Made by a program: the position numbers and the translations under genes. A DNA stretch of 64,000 nucleotides, taken from contig CM069436.1 of NCBI GenBank assembly GCA_035610365.1, positions 42,663,117 to 42,727,116 on the forward strand, written 5' to 3'. Positions within the stretch are counted from its first letter, which is position 1. Each line of letters begins with the position of its first letter. Source of the stretch: Aquatica leii. Lineage: Eukaryota; Arthropoda; Insecta; Coleoptera; Lampyridae. Shown in pieces: positions 22,840 through 35,029 of the stretch. The notes beneath the pieces were generated by a model, which made no database searches, had not been told where the DNA came from, and worked only from the letters and a program-made list of their open reading frames with translations.

Positions 22840-24300
22840 GATAATATGCTGCTTTTCTAAAACCCGTGATTTTTTTGGCAAGTCTCGTTCGTTCTTTCTC
22901 TTTAAAAACGCACGAACTTTTGAATATTAATCAATGTTTAAATTATTCTTAATGCTGATTGTATTCTTTAATATAAAATAGTTACTCCAAAACGTTGATA
23001 ATTTGAATGTTTTTGACAATTCTGCCAAGTACATTAACACTATATTTTCCAAAAACGAATGTGTCGATCCGCCATTTTATAAATTTGTGATAACTATTTT
23101 AATAAATTTATATATAGCGATTTTTGTAGTAGCAAAGAAGAATTTGATGTGTTTGCTGCTACCATTATATGTGGAGGAGTAGTCGGAACACATTCAACAA
23201 CTCTAGAGGAATCTCTCTTTTGTTTTCACGTAACGTTTCTATAATTGTTAGTTTGTATGGATCCTTTAACAATTGAAAGGATTTTTCTTTCTATTCTAGT
23301 TTCTTTGTAATCCAATCAAAAACAATTCACTAAAAAGGTAAACTGATCAAAACTCAAGCAAATTCTATAAAAGCTACCGAAAATGCCGTCTAGGTAAACA
23401 TTAAATAAGAGGGTACTGTAAATTCCGTCTTGCTGCATTAGCCAAAAACATCCAAACATTGTCGATTTAAAATGTGCGTCGTAAAGTTTACGAATCCAGG
23501 TATTCTAGAGTACAACAGAATAAAAAAATCTAATATTCCAACAGTTACTATGAATTTAAGAAAATCAAGATATTAGCGTATAAAAATTCAAAAGTTTGAC
23601 GGTTCATACTATGTTTTAGCAAACACTAGTAGAAAAACTGTACTGTAGAAATAGTATATTGTAAAACGAGTGGTACAAAAAAGAATTGTAACACAAGTTT
23701 TTCATACTATTTTGCTTTGATTTACATTTATTTCTGATAAGAATTATAATATAATTATAGCAGCCCCTGTCTACTTTTTAAATTCAAATTTGAAAACGTG
23801 ATTGTTAATTAGGTAGTTAGAAAAGTATGAAAACTTTTTATTTTCAATATAGAAGTGTAAATATTTAAATTTCATCATAGTTTGTTTAACCGTTATCATT
23901 TTGTTGTCAGGAATGGGCTTTGCGCAGGTTTTTGTTAAACTTTCCTGCACTTATAACTTATAACGCCATTATGAAAGTATTACTTACTAAATCCAAAGCA
24001 AAATAAATATCAAAAGTTTTGTACCTGGTGTGATGATAATAATGTGAACAATCTAACTGAATGGAATGAGGTTATTCCATGCTCCGAACATGCTTCTCGA
24101 TTTATGAAAATATTGACATTTCGCAGTATTTAAAACAAACCTCTTAGTTTAAAAAGCAGTCGGAACATTATCAACCAGAAACATTAAGCATATTACAGTC
24201 CGAGGACGCCAAGAAGTTTATTTAATAATGATGATGATTAGATTTTTTTGGCAAAGAAAGTAATATCCTGAGTTACACTTGTAACATACAAACTTCAAAT
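22840..24300. other. AT-rich stretch with faint coding-like traces
   Basis: Mostly featureless. Near 24000-24230 the plus strand translates to CTWCDDNNVNNLTEWNEVIP and further pieces with stops, which could be a decayed transposase tail. No family is assigned. Confidence 0.35.
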
Positions 24301-24303
24301 TAC

Positions 24304-24800
24304 TGTTACGTATCTATTTATTAAAAACTAATTTATTTAAAACGACTAAAAATACGTTTACTTAATCTAGAAATATGTACACTTTTAAATTAACCGAACT
24401 AATAAAATCTAATAATAAAAACACTTACACTATAATTTATGTATAACCGTTGTATAACACTATCACTAACACGAGATAAGATAACGTCCTCGGATATCAC
24501 ACTTGTTTACACTAATTATCACGTTCACGATTATTCTCGATTTATTTATGTAGACACACGCGTGTTAACGATTTATTTCCACTTGATAATCTTCTTAACA
24601 CATTCGCATTCCAGCAATAACTGACCTACGATCTGTCTCGTCGCTATATAAAGACATACGGAAATCCTTCTCGATCGTTCCTCACTTTTTGCTATAACTT
24701 CTAGAAAATAGATAACAGCCTTCTAGAAGGCTATTGCGTTTGCAAGTAATTTCTTGAACGTTTCATTACTTTATTTCAGGTTATATTAATTATAAAGTAT
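24304..24800 (+). mobile_element. Possible solo LTR
   Basis: Begins TGTTACGTATCTATTTATTAA, sharing TGTTACGT with the LTR-like copies at 846 and 16139. It contains a C/T-rich promoter-like stretch with CGCTATATAAAG (near 24645). A CATTACTTTATTTCAGG segment closes it. No second LTR or internal coding was found, so a solo LTR is the simplest reading. Boundaries are uncertain. Confidence 0.25.
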
Positions 24801-24809
24801 TGTGAAGTC

Positions 24810-25975
24810 TGTAGACGAGATGAGTTGACTTATATGAAGTTTGTTATTTAGTTCAAATCTGATAAGATAAAGGCAACTGTCCATGCAACCAAAAATAACA
24901 TATCTTGTGTATTTGTCATAACAGAAGTATCTTGGATTGCTCTTATTAAGAAATACATTGAACTGCGACATTCTCACATTTTAAACGATAGATTTTTTTT
25001 TGGCGAAATCCCTAAAAACATTTTCAAATTCTTGAAATTGTCAAATCATGAAACATATACTGACTTTGCAAATTAGGCAGGTGATTTGCTTACAATTAAA
25101 AAGCATTGGGGCTAAAAATTATAAGCAATTCTGGAGCGATATGTTGAATCCTCTTTTAAACAAAAAAAATAAGGTGGCACAAATGTTATCGAATCACTAT
25201 AAGCCAGTTGTTATCAATCTGTACTACCAATTCAGATTGCTCAAAACTTAACGTCTAACCTTACTACAGAAAACAGAATTGGGGCAGATGGGGCAATAAT
25301 TATTAATAAAAATATTCTTTAAAATAATTTTTAGAAAATCTCCATTTACATTATTTATTATATTGCTGCTAAAAACCATTCCGATTTAGATTTTGATAAA
25401 ATTCAATGTGGTATTGGTGAAAACGATGTATTAAAGTCACTGTATTAGTCGATGATTTTGATAAATCTAATTCTTTTGACATAGCTCTACAACTAAACTT
25501 TGGATTGTCTTGTAACGTTCACAGCACGTTCAATTAAACCTCTTTATCAATTTTTTTTATTTTTTTGGTTGCGCGTGAAATAATTAATATTACCGGTTTC
25601 TTGAAAAGATCTCGAATTCGGATGTTGTTTATTCGGGTAGTGTTGTTCGTAGAATTGCAATGTTAATAGAGGAATTTGCTCCGCTTCTTGTAATACAAAT
25701 ATATCATGTCGATATATTGTTGTTTAGAAAGTATCATTGAAGATTAATTGTTAAGCTTGTTCAGTTACACAGCCGACAGTAAATTTTGTTAAAAAATTAC
25801 ACATAATTTTATCTCTCAATACCGGTCAAGTTGCGATTTATTTTCTTTCTATGTTAATGTTTTAAATATAAATATGTAAAAACGGCATTAAAGACACAGT
25901 TTTCATTATACCACATAATGAAAGTTTTACAATCGCAACAAAAATTTGAACTCAATCTTTCAGTGAGGCAATAGT
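24810..25975. other. AT-rich stretch, nothing recognised
   Basis: Short frames only (for example 25048-25251, plus strand), with no recognisable domain. Confidence 0.5.
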
Positions 25976-25980
25976 TATTT

Positions 25981-26095
25981 GTATCACTAGTCCAGAAAGT
26001 GCTATTTTGCGAGTATGAGCATATTTGTAGGCCGAGGTGAAGCCGAGGCCTACAAAAAGCGAATACTCGCAAAATACTTTTAGGACGTGTGATAC
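25981..26095. repeat. CpG-rich-apex hairpin 2
   Basis: Left arm GTATCAC..GTCC..AAAGT..ATTTTGCGAGTAT pairs with right arm ATACTCGCAAAAT..ACTTTTAGGACGTGTGATAC. The 13-base inner part ATTTTGCGAGTAT/ATACTCGCAAAAT is perfect. TTTGTAGGCC/GGCCTACAAA pairs further in, and the apex reads GAGGTGAAGCCGA. This looks like a foldback/MITE-type element. Confidence 0.8.
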
Positions 26096-26099
26096 ACAA

Positions 26100-28000
26100 C
26101 AATTTTGTGCTGACCTTTATAGTATAAATTAATTAAAAACAATTATTTAAGTATTGATTTTTAATAAAATTTAACAACACATGTTGATGAAACTGAAACC
26201 TGTAATGACGAAATACAATTGTTTTTGAAATGAATTTGACAATTACATAATATTATTACCATTTCATTTACATGAAAATAAAACCTTTGTTGTTTTTAGC
26301 AATTGTAAGATATAACCAAATTTGTTATATTTGTTTAAATAAACATTGTTAGTGCTTCTCTAAACAATAACATAGACAATTGTGTATATTAATAAATCTG
26401 ACAAATTGACAGATGACGTTTAATTAATTAATGATCACTAGTGCCAACTTTTAGTTATAAAGTTTTACTACATTTTACCGGCCTAGGTAAAATACGTCAA
26501 AACGGACGGAAGCACAAAAAAATAATTTTCCATTAAAAAAACCACATCTATTGCGTTAGTGATATAATTGCATTTTGCATATTATTAAACAGGCTTATCC
26601 TAATACGTTAAAAAATTTAACACATCTTTTTTAGATTGCCATCACGGTTGTTATCTCAAATTATTACTGCTACTACAAACATAATTATGAAAAACAAAGA
26701 TAACCTTTCAGAAAACTTATAAGATAATATATAGTTCAATAAAAACAATATTTGTAATAGAAACAATGCAATTCCTAATTGTTGAAGATTTATAGATGAA
26801 CAACAACAAGAATATGTAGACCATCAAGTCAGCATAAAAAATATTGTTCCGAACACAAATGAAAAATACCACTCGGTTTTGTGTTCGGATGGTAGGATTG
26901 ATAATCTTAAAGGCGCATGCCCTGATAGGGTTGCATCTTTAGAGAATTTCAACTTTGTTTGTTGTTAGTTTGCTTTACTGTTCACAAATTTAGTATAAAA
27001 TTGCAGTTAATTAAGATTTCAATGCTTGTTTTTGTTTTGCCTTTGAGTAGTCTCTCAATCATTCTAGCCTGGATACATCGCTACCATAACTATGGGAAGA
27101 CCGGATCTGGTGAACCTCGGTGAGTATTTTGGTTTTTTTACTAATACGCATTAGGGATTAGTTATTTTCTTTCTTGCTTGAATCGTTTTGTTAATTAATG
27201 GTAGAGTAAGTAATGCTGAGGATTTTATGTAGGATAATAGATTTTTTTATTCCTACAGTGCAAGGCCCTAAAATGTTTAAATTTATTTCATTATTGTTGT
27301 GTAGTTAATTGCTTTAAGTTACAGGACATTGACTAAGAAATAGTAGTAATTTAATTATGACCATTTTATTAGGCTTGTTACCAGGGCTGATTTTATGTAG
27401 AGCTCTTCTTGGGTGTGTAAAAGAACTAAGTGCGGACAGCAATCAGGAGGTTCGTAATCTCCTGCAGACACTTTGTTGTATACCTGGCGCCCGTTATTTC
27501 AGAATCACTTCAGTTTCGACTGGTTTGAAAACAGGAACCCCCGGTCACTTGCCGATCTGAGCAGTCGTAGTGTTGTTTATCTTTTGGTCTAATTAAGAAC
27601 TTGTTACATGTGGTTTGAATAATTCAGATGAACAGAAATTCTTGTAAATAATTTCAATAGTTAGAGGTATTAGCTTATCTTAATGACCTGTCAATAACTA
27701 AAAGCCGAGTCAAAATTTGTTTAGTTGTTCGAGGATTATCTATTTCCATAGATGTTTAATTAAATACGTAACTCATTTTGTTTTTATCGCATTATTTCTT
27801 TAGTTGTTTGTTTCTTGTATTCAAGTAGAATGCATTTTTCAGTTGTAGTTTACGTGCGGTATTCAGTGAAGATGTCTTAGAATAAACTAAAGTTTTAACC
27901 TCTAGAAAAAAAAACATAGCAGTAATACAGTGTTCTAAAAAATCAATGTAGGCTAGAAGTGTAAATAATTTCATTCCAAATATAGATTTACGCAAATAAT
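26100..28000. other. Mixed stretch, no confident gene
   Basis: AT-rich to about 26900. From 27040 to 27560 base composition is less biased. A possible short exon ends at 27118 with CCTCG/GTGAGT, a pyrimidine tract plus TACAG lies near 27258, and an open frame of 67 codons at 27357-27560 (LLQTLCCIPGARYFRITS) is not recognisable. A palindrome CAGGAG-9-CTCCTG lies near 27445-27465. Nothing supports a named feature. Confidence 0.35.
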
Positions 28001-28007
28001 TCAACCC

Positions 28008-28081
28008 TCTCTTTAGCGAACACCTCTCTATAACGAACAATATTCCTTACCCCGTAGCTGTTCGTTATGGAGATTTGACTG
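28008..28081. mobile_element. Single terminus of a pogo/Tigger-like element
   Basis: Read on the minus strand from 28081, the sequence starts CAGTCAAATCTCCATAACGA and continues with a second GTTCGTTATAGAGAGG-type motif. This is the style of pogo/Tigger terminal repeats (CAGT-AACCTC--TATAACGAAC). I found no opposite terminus upstream and no TA duplication, so it is a truncated end. Confidence 0.35.
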
Positions 28082-28249
28082 AACTCTTTTTATTCTTTTT
28101 GATAGGGCAGTCTTTACATACGTTATTTATTTCTTTTAATAAGTGATCTTTTTTGAAGTAAATTTCTTTAATGTCAAATTTTGTTTCAGATACCTTGTCT
28201 TTTTGAATTCATATCAAAAACTTCTTTCCAACTAAACTTTTGACGTTTA

Positions 28250-28560
28250 GTTTCACAGAGTTTCGACCACCAGGAAGCCGAAAATTGAACTGTATTTATT
28301 TGAAGACGGGAGAGGACAGCCGGTAGCGATCCACCGGAATAATAATAATTATGCTAGCAAATGAAACTGTACTCACCTAAACTCCCACAAGCGCTCTGCA
28401 TGAATTAGTTGAGGCGCGCACAACCACCCAACCCTGAAATAAACCAAAGCCTCGACTCACCCCAGAATAAGTAATTGCTCGACTTACCCCAAACTTCTAT
28501 CCCAAAGCGGAGTTAAAAACTTGACACGCACAAATTCAGATATAACTATTAAACACAAAT
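28250..28560. other. GC-richer patch with minus-strand splice-like signals
   Basis: GC content is visibly higher than the flanks (for example GAGGCGCGCACAACCACCC). Read on the minus strand, TTTGGTTTATTTCAG is followed 57 bases later by GTTTAG/GTGAGTACAG. Further donor-like sites GGGG/GTAAGTCG and GGG/GTGAGTCG lie upstream. It could be an untranslated exon of a minus-strand gene; no coding sequence is evident. Confidence 0.2.
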
Positions 28561-28907
28561 TATATATTGTTTTTTTTTAACTAACGTTACCATAATGGCC
28601 AGCAAGGAGACTCGATGCCACTATCAAGTTAAGTCAAGTGACATTGAATTTTTCAAAATTTGTTGTAGAGTAAAGTCAACGTAAGTAGGGGGTACCATCT
28701 CACAGAACCGAAAGCGCATCTAGCGAAAACGACTAACAATCAATCGCCGGCGTCAACACACGGTAAACCATACTTGCAATTTTTTTAAAATGTATTGTTA
28801 GCTGTTACTTCACGCAGTAAGACTGAATCATCGTCAGCCGTAAATCAGTGCAATATTTCTCTATTAACTAAATTCAATATGTTGATATGACAGCTAGTAT
28901 TTTGTAA

Positions 28908-29130
28908 TAGTGGCGGCTGGTAGTCAATACTGCAAAAAGGTCATTTCAATATTAAAACTTTAAAAGCGTATTTTTACGTATGGAAACACTTATATTTAAA
29001 GTCAATTTATCTATCTTTGCAATAAACAAAATGAAACGTTACCTATTTGCAATTGTAAAATAAAAATAGAATAATTTTTAATAATTTTTGGAAAGTCATT
29101 GACCAAATGAACTACTGGAAAAGCCGCCGG
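28908..29130. mobile_element. hAT MITE, same family as the element at 58854
   Basis: Starts TAGTGGCGGCTGGTAGTCAA and has AAAGGTCATTT inside. It ends CATTGACCAAATGA, then GGAAAAGCCGCCGG. The longer element at 58854-60093 starts CAGTGGCGGCTGGTGGTCAA with GGGTCATTT and ends CATTGACCAAATGACC then GAGAAGCCGCCACTG. Flanks TTTTGTAA and TTTTCTAC are a plausible decayed 8-bp duplication. Both outermost bases have mutated. At 223 bases it has no coding capacity. Confidence 0.65.
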
Positions 29131-29139
29131 TTTTCTACC

Positions 29140-31660
29140 AACGTTATACATTACGCACACATAAATCAGTACTTCTAGTTGCATAAAGTAGCTATTGTAT
29201 ATAGAAATAAAGAAAACATTTGTTTTTGGCATTTTTAACGAAAATAGTTATGACCAAAGTAATGATAAAATACTCTAGCAAAAGACACGTTGTATACCAA
29301 TAATTTTCATTTAAAACACACTTAATTCGATTTGTTTTAATTTATAAAGTCATTTCTTATGTATATAAGTGATCAGTTTTTTTATTTCTTCAAAAATATT
29401 TCAAATATTTATGTAGCAGAGTTGAATAAAACTAATGTACTTATAATTGTGATTAGATTATTAAAGTTTGGTCACAACTAAGTTAATTACAACCGTTTGC
29501 CAAAAAATGGTTAAATAATATTTAGTAGTACGTGACACAAGAAATTACTGTAATAGAAATTGTTATAAATATAAATTAATCTCGAAAACATAATTAAAGT
29601 TTTGCTACAATATTCCGTTACTCACTAATGCAACTTTTTTAATATTTATTTTTGATTAAAAGCAAGTAACAATAACAATACGCAAACCTTGTAAGCTATG
29701 TTAAAATACAACTTACATGTTACAAAATCATCTATTATGTCATATAGCTGCCAATTGGTAGAATTTACTGGGAAAATTTGTTTTAAAGTAAATTTTAATG
29801 TCGTTTTAGAAAACGCAAGAAGGCAATCTTTTGGCCGACATATCTACAATTATTTGTTATTGTATTTTTTTGACTAATTGATAGAATTTGGAAAAATACC
29901 AAAACACCTATTCTATAAAGAACATTTTCATTTTAGGTAGTAAAATGATTTTTAAGGATAAAGATTTTGGTTATCGAAAATTCTTAATTGTCGTAGTTAT
30001 TGTATTTTAGTACACTTCAGTAAACATTGTGTTGTATACCATTATTTCAATTTGTTTACGTTTTGAATAATGTTTTAAGAATCCAGTCTAAGAAATATTA
30101 TATTCAAGATGTTTACAAACTAAACCAAAATTAAAAATATAATACATTGCTTTCTTTAAAACGCTTTGCACTAAGTCACGTTTTGCTTACCCATATAAGT
30201 TCTGAGAAGATAACTTCATTTCTGTCCTATTTATCACAATACGTTTAAAAATAATTTAAATGCAGTCTACACAAATGTATTTAAGTGTATGTCACACGCA
30301 ATGAATAAGCACGAATAAATGTAATCGTGCAGTAATCGTGCCATTCTTTGTATCTATTTGTTGCAGTTGGCTTCTGGTATCGTTTGTGTTGCGTGTCGTT
30401 TAGAAAAGTTTTAAATCCAATTTGCAAATTACATTTACAGACGAAAAATAATAATCATGAAGATAATGAACAATACGTCCTTGTATTATGGTTATAAATT
30501 TTTTAATACGGTAAATTTCCAATATCTACTTCTAACTTGATAACCAGCTTAAGTTTATTGTAGAAATTATCACAGACATTAAAATTTCACCCAATTCTAA
30601 ATTGTTTTGATTGAAATTTTTATCTGCAGTTCTAGAAATAACTTCTATTAATGAGATTTGTAATTGAAATAAATATTTTGTTGATAGTGTATCTGATCTT
30701 TGTATGTAAACAAAGTCGTTAAGATAAGAGTCCTTAAGATGCTTATCGCTATCAAGGAATGATTACTTTGAAGTAATGCTTTGAAAAAACAATTGAACCT
30801 AAAGCCACAGTATAGAAACAGTACTGTGCTAAAACGAGTAACCAATTTCAAATATTCTGGCATTAAAAAAACAGTTTAATACGTTTGTTTACGTAAAGCA
30901 CAAATTATTTAAAAGAGTATTCGTTTTTTTGATAAAATTAAATGGTTTCTTATAAATACATTTTGGGTAGATATGTAAAATTATGTGACAAAGTTGGGCG
31001 TTGGCAATGACAATGATTGCGAAAGAGTACAAAAAGCGATCAATAAAGGCGATTAGATTTTTAGAATTAGTTAAAATAAAGAATAAGAGATTTGTACTCT
31101 GATATTAATTTAGAAATTTACAATATATTTTCGTAAAACATCAAACGAAAAAAATAACAGATTAGTAAACAACATTTCAATGCCTTCCAGCAGTTCTTAT
31201 GTGAACTTTGGTTTTATTTGGCGGTTTTGAAAACAAAATAATGGAAATTTGTTTTAGTATTTGATAAAGGTGTTGCGTACAAAATGTGGTTTGAATTCTG
31301 ATGTAGTTTGTTTTAATGTAATTTTTTGCATATTCTAGTTAGATCATTTTTAACAATTGCTACAATTACATCTCACGTGAAACATATGTTAGGCAATCAA
31401 CATTTCTGGGACCGGTAAATTAAAGTTAAACTGTTAAACAGTGATTTAAAAACGGTAACACATTAATAACAATTATTTAAAATTGATAATCGATGTTGAA
31501 TATGTTGTCTTTCAGCTACGATACATTTGTTAACTCTTCTCTTTTTGGAAAACATTACGAATCTCATCATCACCAGCAGAAACTAAAATACGAATTGGTT
31601 TTAACAAACCAAGAAATGTATTTTGCACTAGAGATATAAAACTCAACTTGATAATGTAGT
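29140..31660. other. AT-rich stretch, nothing recognised
   Basis: About 2.5 kb without domain-bearing frames, convincing repeats or splice-supported exons. Confidence 0.6.
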
Positions 31661-31675
31661 TGGCTAAATGCTGCA

Positions 31676-32055
31676 TCTTCTTTGTGTTGCTTTATGGGAT
31701 GGAGGCTTAGATCATGAATAAGACAACTTGTAAAAGACTAGAGGCTTTCGAAATGTGGGTATGTAGAAGGATCTTGAAGATATCATGGACAGACCACGTC
31801 ACAAACGACGAAGTTCTGAGAAGACTAAACAAAAAGAATGAAATCATAAAAACAATTAAAATAAGAAAACTACAATATCTAGAACATATTACACGCGGAG
31901 AAAAATACACCAGATTACAATTAATTATGCAAGGTAAAATTCAGGGTAAGAGAAGCGTAGGTAGGAGGAGGATTTTGTGGCTGCAAAACCTGACAGAATG
32001 GTATGGATGCTTATCAAATGAACTATCTGAAGCAGCACTTTCAAAATTAAAATGA
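31676..32055 (+). pseudogene. Non-LTR retrotransposon ORF2, C-terminal fragment
   Basis: The frame reads LLYGMEA, stop (TAG, probably an old Trp), IMNKTTCKRLEAFEMWVCRR, then ILKISWTDHVTNDEVLRRLN, then IRKLQYLEHITRGEKY, and ends GKRSVGRRRILWLQNLTEWY with a tail to the stop at 32055. The run LEAFEMW-RR-L-ISW-D-VTNEEVL is a very common end of insect LINE ORF2 proteins, after the RT thumb (LLYG-E-W). Nothing of the catalytic RT is left upstream, a 5' truncation typical of LINEs. Apart from one stop the frame is open. I do not fix the clade; it is not the R1 element of 3-8 kb. Confidence 0.7.
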
Positions 32056-32059
32056 TGTG

Positions 32060-33465
32060 TATTTTTAATTTTTACTTTTTAATTCTGAGGAATCGTCATA
32101 GTTCTGCTTGATTTGTCATCAAATTCTCACAACATAATGCACACTGGCTAAATATGTTACACGAAGATCAAAATGCCGCCTGCACAGTTAAAATACTCAA
32201 TTGCTCCTATACTGCTATAAAACTTTTGTTTTGATTACTGCTTCAAACACCTATACCTTTTATTATAACTAATAAAATATCACTTAAGTAACACTGTCTC
32301 GGCAACTGTAAACACTAAATTATATTGCAGTAAAATTATATGTTACTTAAAATATAATGCTCGCGGATAACTTCTGTTTATGTAAACCCGTATTTGTATA
32401 TATTAAAAGCACGTACACTTACACGCCGTATTTATTTTTCGCCAACACGAGCACTTTATTTATTTATTTTAGCACACTCGTTAATCACTTATTTATTTAA
32501 ACAAATCCTTCCTAACATTTCTTCCGATTCAATTTGAAAAACTAACCCTAACTTCTTCCAAACACTTTTTATATTCTTCCGTTATCGGAATCCAGAATAT
32601 TCCATTCCTTTCGATTAGTGTTCTAAAGTTTCAAAATACTTCGGGATCGTTTCAGTATTCTCAAAAATTCTGTTGATAAACCACGAAAGAGTAATTTCTA
32701 ATATAGATATGTAAGTAGTTTTAGACTTAATTTTAATTTTAATAATTTAAGAATAAAGAAGAAAAATGTTTGAGTACAAAATTGAGCAGATAGATTAAAT
32801 CTTTAGTCTTTGGAATAGATTACCCTTAGTTTTTTAGACTTATTTTAAGTGACACAGTTTCTATTAATTATAACATAAAAAATATAATTTGATTTATTTA
32901 AAATTTGTTAGTATAGTCAAGACAATAAGTCTGTATTATCTTGATTGAATGATAAAAAGCAATTTAAGCAAAATAAGTTGTAAATTACAGACCTGATACA
33001 TTAAATAAGTCTCCTAAAGTTGTTAACACTACAAATAAAAATAAACTGTTTCAAGTCTAATTTGTTTCTCAGAGGTTTGCTGACATCAAAAATAAAAGTA
33101 AATACAAAACAATGTTATCAGATAAAGCGTAGTTAAATTACTGTGGTTAAATTCAGTTGCTATTCTGCACATTGTTTACAAATACACTAGATAATACCTA
33201 AAAGATAACGTATTTACAGATATTACGTAATTCAGTATGAGGTAACCAAAGAGTAGCTGTTTACGAAATTTTGCAAGCTTTGGCAACGTACAACACGATT
33301 CTGCAACGAGTGGCAACATCGCTCTTGCGACATTTTTGCGCGGGATGCATCTTTTTCGGCTGGAAAGCATCATCTTTGTTCGTACCTTGGAAGTGTTCAC
33401 ATCATATTTTTTTGTTCTGAGTATTCTTGTTTTATTGCTCTTTGTGTGTAATATCACCACGTGTT
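32060..33465. other. AT-rich stretch, possibly with LTR-like C/T-rich tract
   Basis: 32340-32640 is C/T-rich on the plus strand with TTTATTTATTT motifs, similar in style to 24304-24800, but boundaries are not visible. The minus-strand frame 33460-33176 is less AT-biased (contains RKNVARAMLPLVAESCCTLP) and is unrecognised. Confidence 0.3.
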
Positions 33466-33469
33466 TTAT

Positions 33470-34650
33470 TTCAAGGTAGTACTGTTTTTATTTTAATGTA
33501 TATCTGATTTAGCTAACTATTTAATTCATTATTAATTTGTTTATTTTTAAAATATGTTGTACATGCAATTTCTTTCTACGGTGTAACATTTGTTAGCTGC
33601 TTTTGTTTGGCCGTGTTAATATTGTTACTTATTTACTGTAGGTCTGTCGATTTGCGGTTTGCTTTAATTTTAAATTGGGGATTGAATTGGGCATTTCTAA
33701 CAATGAACAAAGTGTGAACTGACCTGTTATGCTTTGTACTAACATTTTCCGCCTTGAAGACTACCTTTCAATACGGTGGTAACTATCCAAATATACTTAA
33801 TTAAAGTCCGTATTGCTTGGTAGCAAATCATCTCTAGCCCACGTTCGCACGAGAGCGTGATATTGGTACCTATGCGGGGGGCCGTATTAAGACTAATACT
33901 ACTTCTGTTTTAATTTTATATGTTTTGAGATGTTAAATGTGTGTTAATTGCTAGAGATGCCAGATATCAACCCTTGTGTTCATTTTCTTACTTTGGTTTT
34001 ACGGGCCAAATCGACAGAGCTATGGTTTAGTATAACGATTCATGATCGACAATTATTTTTCCATCCCTTCTGCCTAAGCAGGTAACAAGTGTCTACCTTT
34101 GCAACTTTGTGGTTCTTTTTGTTTGCGTTTATAACATTATAACTGTACAACATGTTTTATGTATCTATTTCGTGATTTTATGTCTGTTTTGGATTTAATT
34201 TGTGTTGCCAATTGCTATTTTATCACTTGACTTGTTTTATTTGTGTAATTATTTGTGTTTTTGAATATTTGATCAAATCAGGGGTACAGGGTTGGTTTGG
34301 GTTCTTTGTTTATGTAAGTTTTGGTATCATCATTTAAACATGTGTATTTTCAACGACAGGCTTTGAGATTGATCGAAGTCCTGTTCAAATTTTCTTGTCT
34401 TATGTTAAATGTGCATATTTTTCAACAGTTTTGTGTGATTTGTATACTTAAATTTGTTCAGCGTAATTAATGTGTATTTAAGCGAGTAGTTTTTCTTGGG
34501 AGTTCTTTTCTGCTCGCAAGTCGTCGTTGAACTGCCCATTCTCCTTTTTGGCCTTGTGTTGCTAATTAATAAATTAATAATTACAAAATTTTAGGAAGCT
34601 TTAAATAAATATCTTTTTTTGTTTACTGTGTGTTTTGATTTTCCCTTCCG
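33470..34650 (+). other. Strongly T/G-skewed block without coding sequence
   Basis: For over 1 kb the plus strand is markedly T-rich over A and G-rich over C (for example near 34201-34330). Its neighbours are roughly A/T-symmetric. It includes a TTTAAGCGAG TATA-like site near 34480 and a splice-like TTTTAGG near 34595. No frame is open. An intron, a noncoding transcript or an LTR would fit. Confidence 0.3.
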
Positions 34651-34989
34651 ATTACAGTTTGCTGCAAGTGTATTCGTGTCTCCTTAAGACAACAGAGGGC
34701 CTTACTAGACGATCACGTTTGTTGGGTTTGCCGGGTAATTTTAAACTTTACCGCGTTTTTTAAATTTGGGGCGGGTTTGTTTTGGCGGGAAAGTTGGTTT
34801 TAGCAGCCATTTGTAAGTTTTCCCTCTCTGATTTGAATTTTAGTAACTGTAATGTGAAGTTAGCGTAGAATCTGGGGTTAGAACATTACAAGTAATACTT
34901 CAATTAATGAAAAACACTGCTAAAATAAAAAAAATGCAAGAAGTATTTCAGTAATTTTTGGCTACTAACGGTCTACTTAAACTATTTCG

Positions 34990-35029
34990 TAAAATACCCG
35001 CCCAAACATTAATAAAAAACCGCCACTGA
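34990..35029. mobile_element. Orphan right end of a hAT-like element
   Basis: AAAAAACCGCCACTG ends at 35029, the mirror of CAGTGGCGG used by the hAT copies at 28908 and 58854. No left partner is visible within the preceding 2 kb. Confidence 0.3.

Noticed and set aside
27420..27570. Possible tRNA or snRNA in the GC-balanced patch
   Set aside because: No acceptor stem, T-loop GTTCRA in correct place or Sm site pattern.
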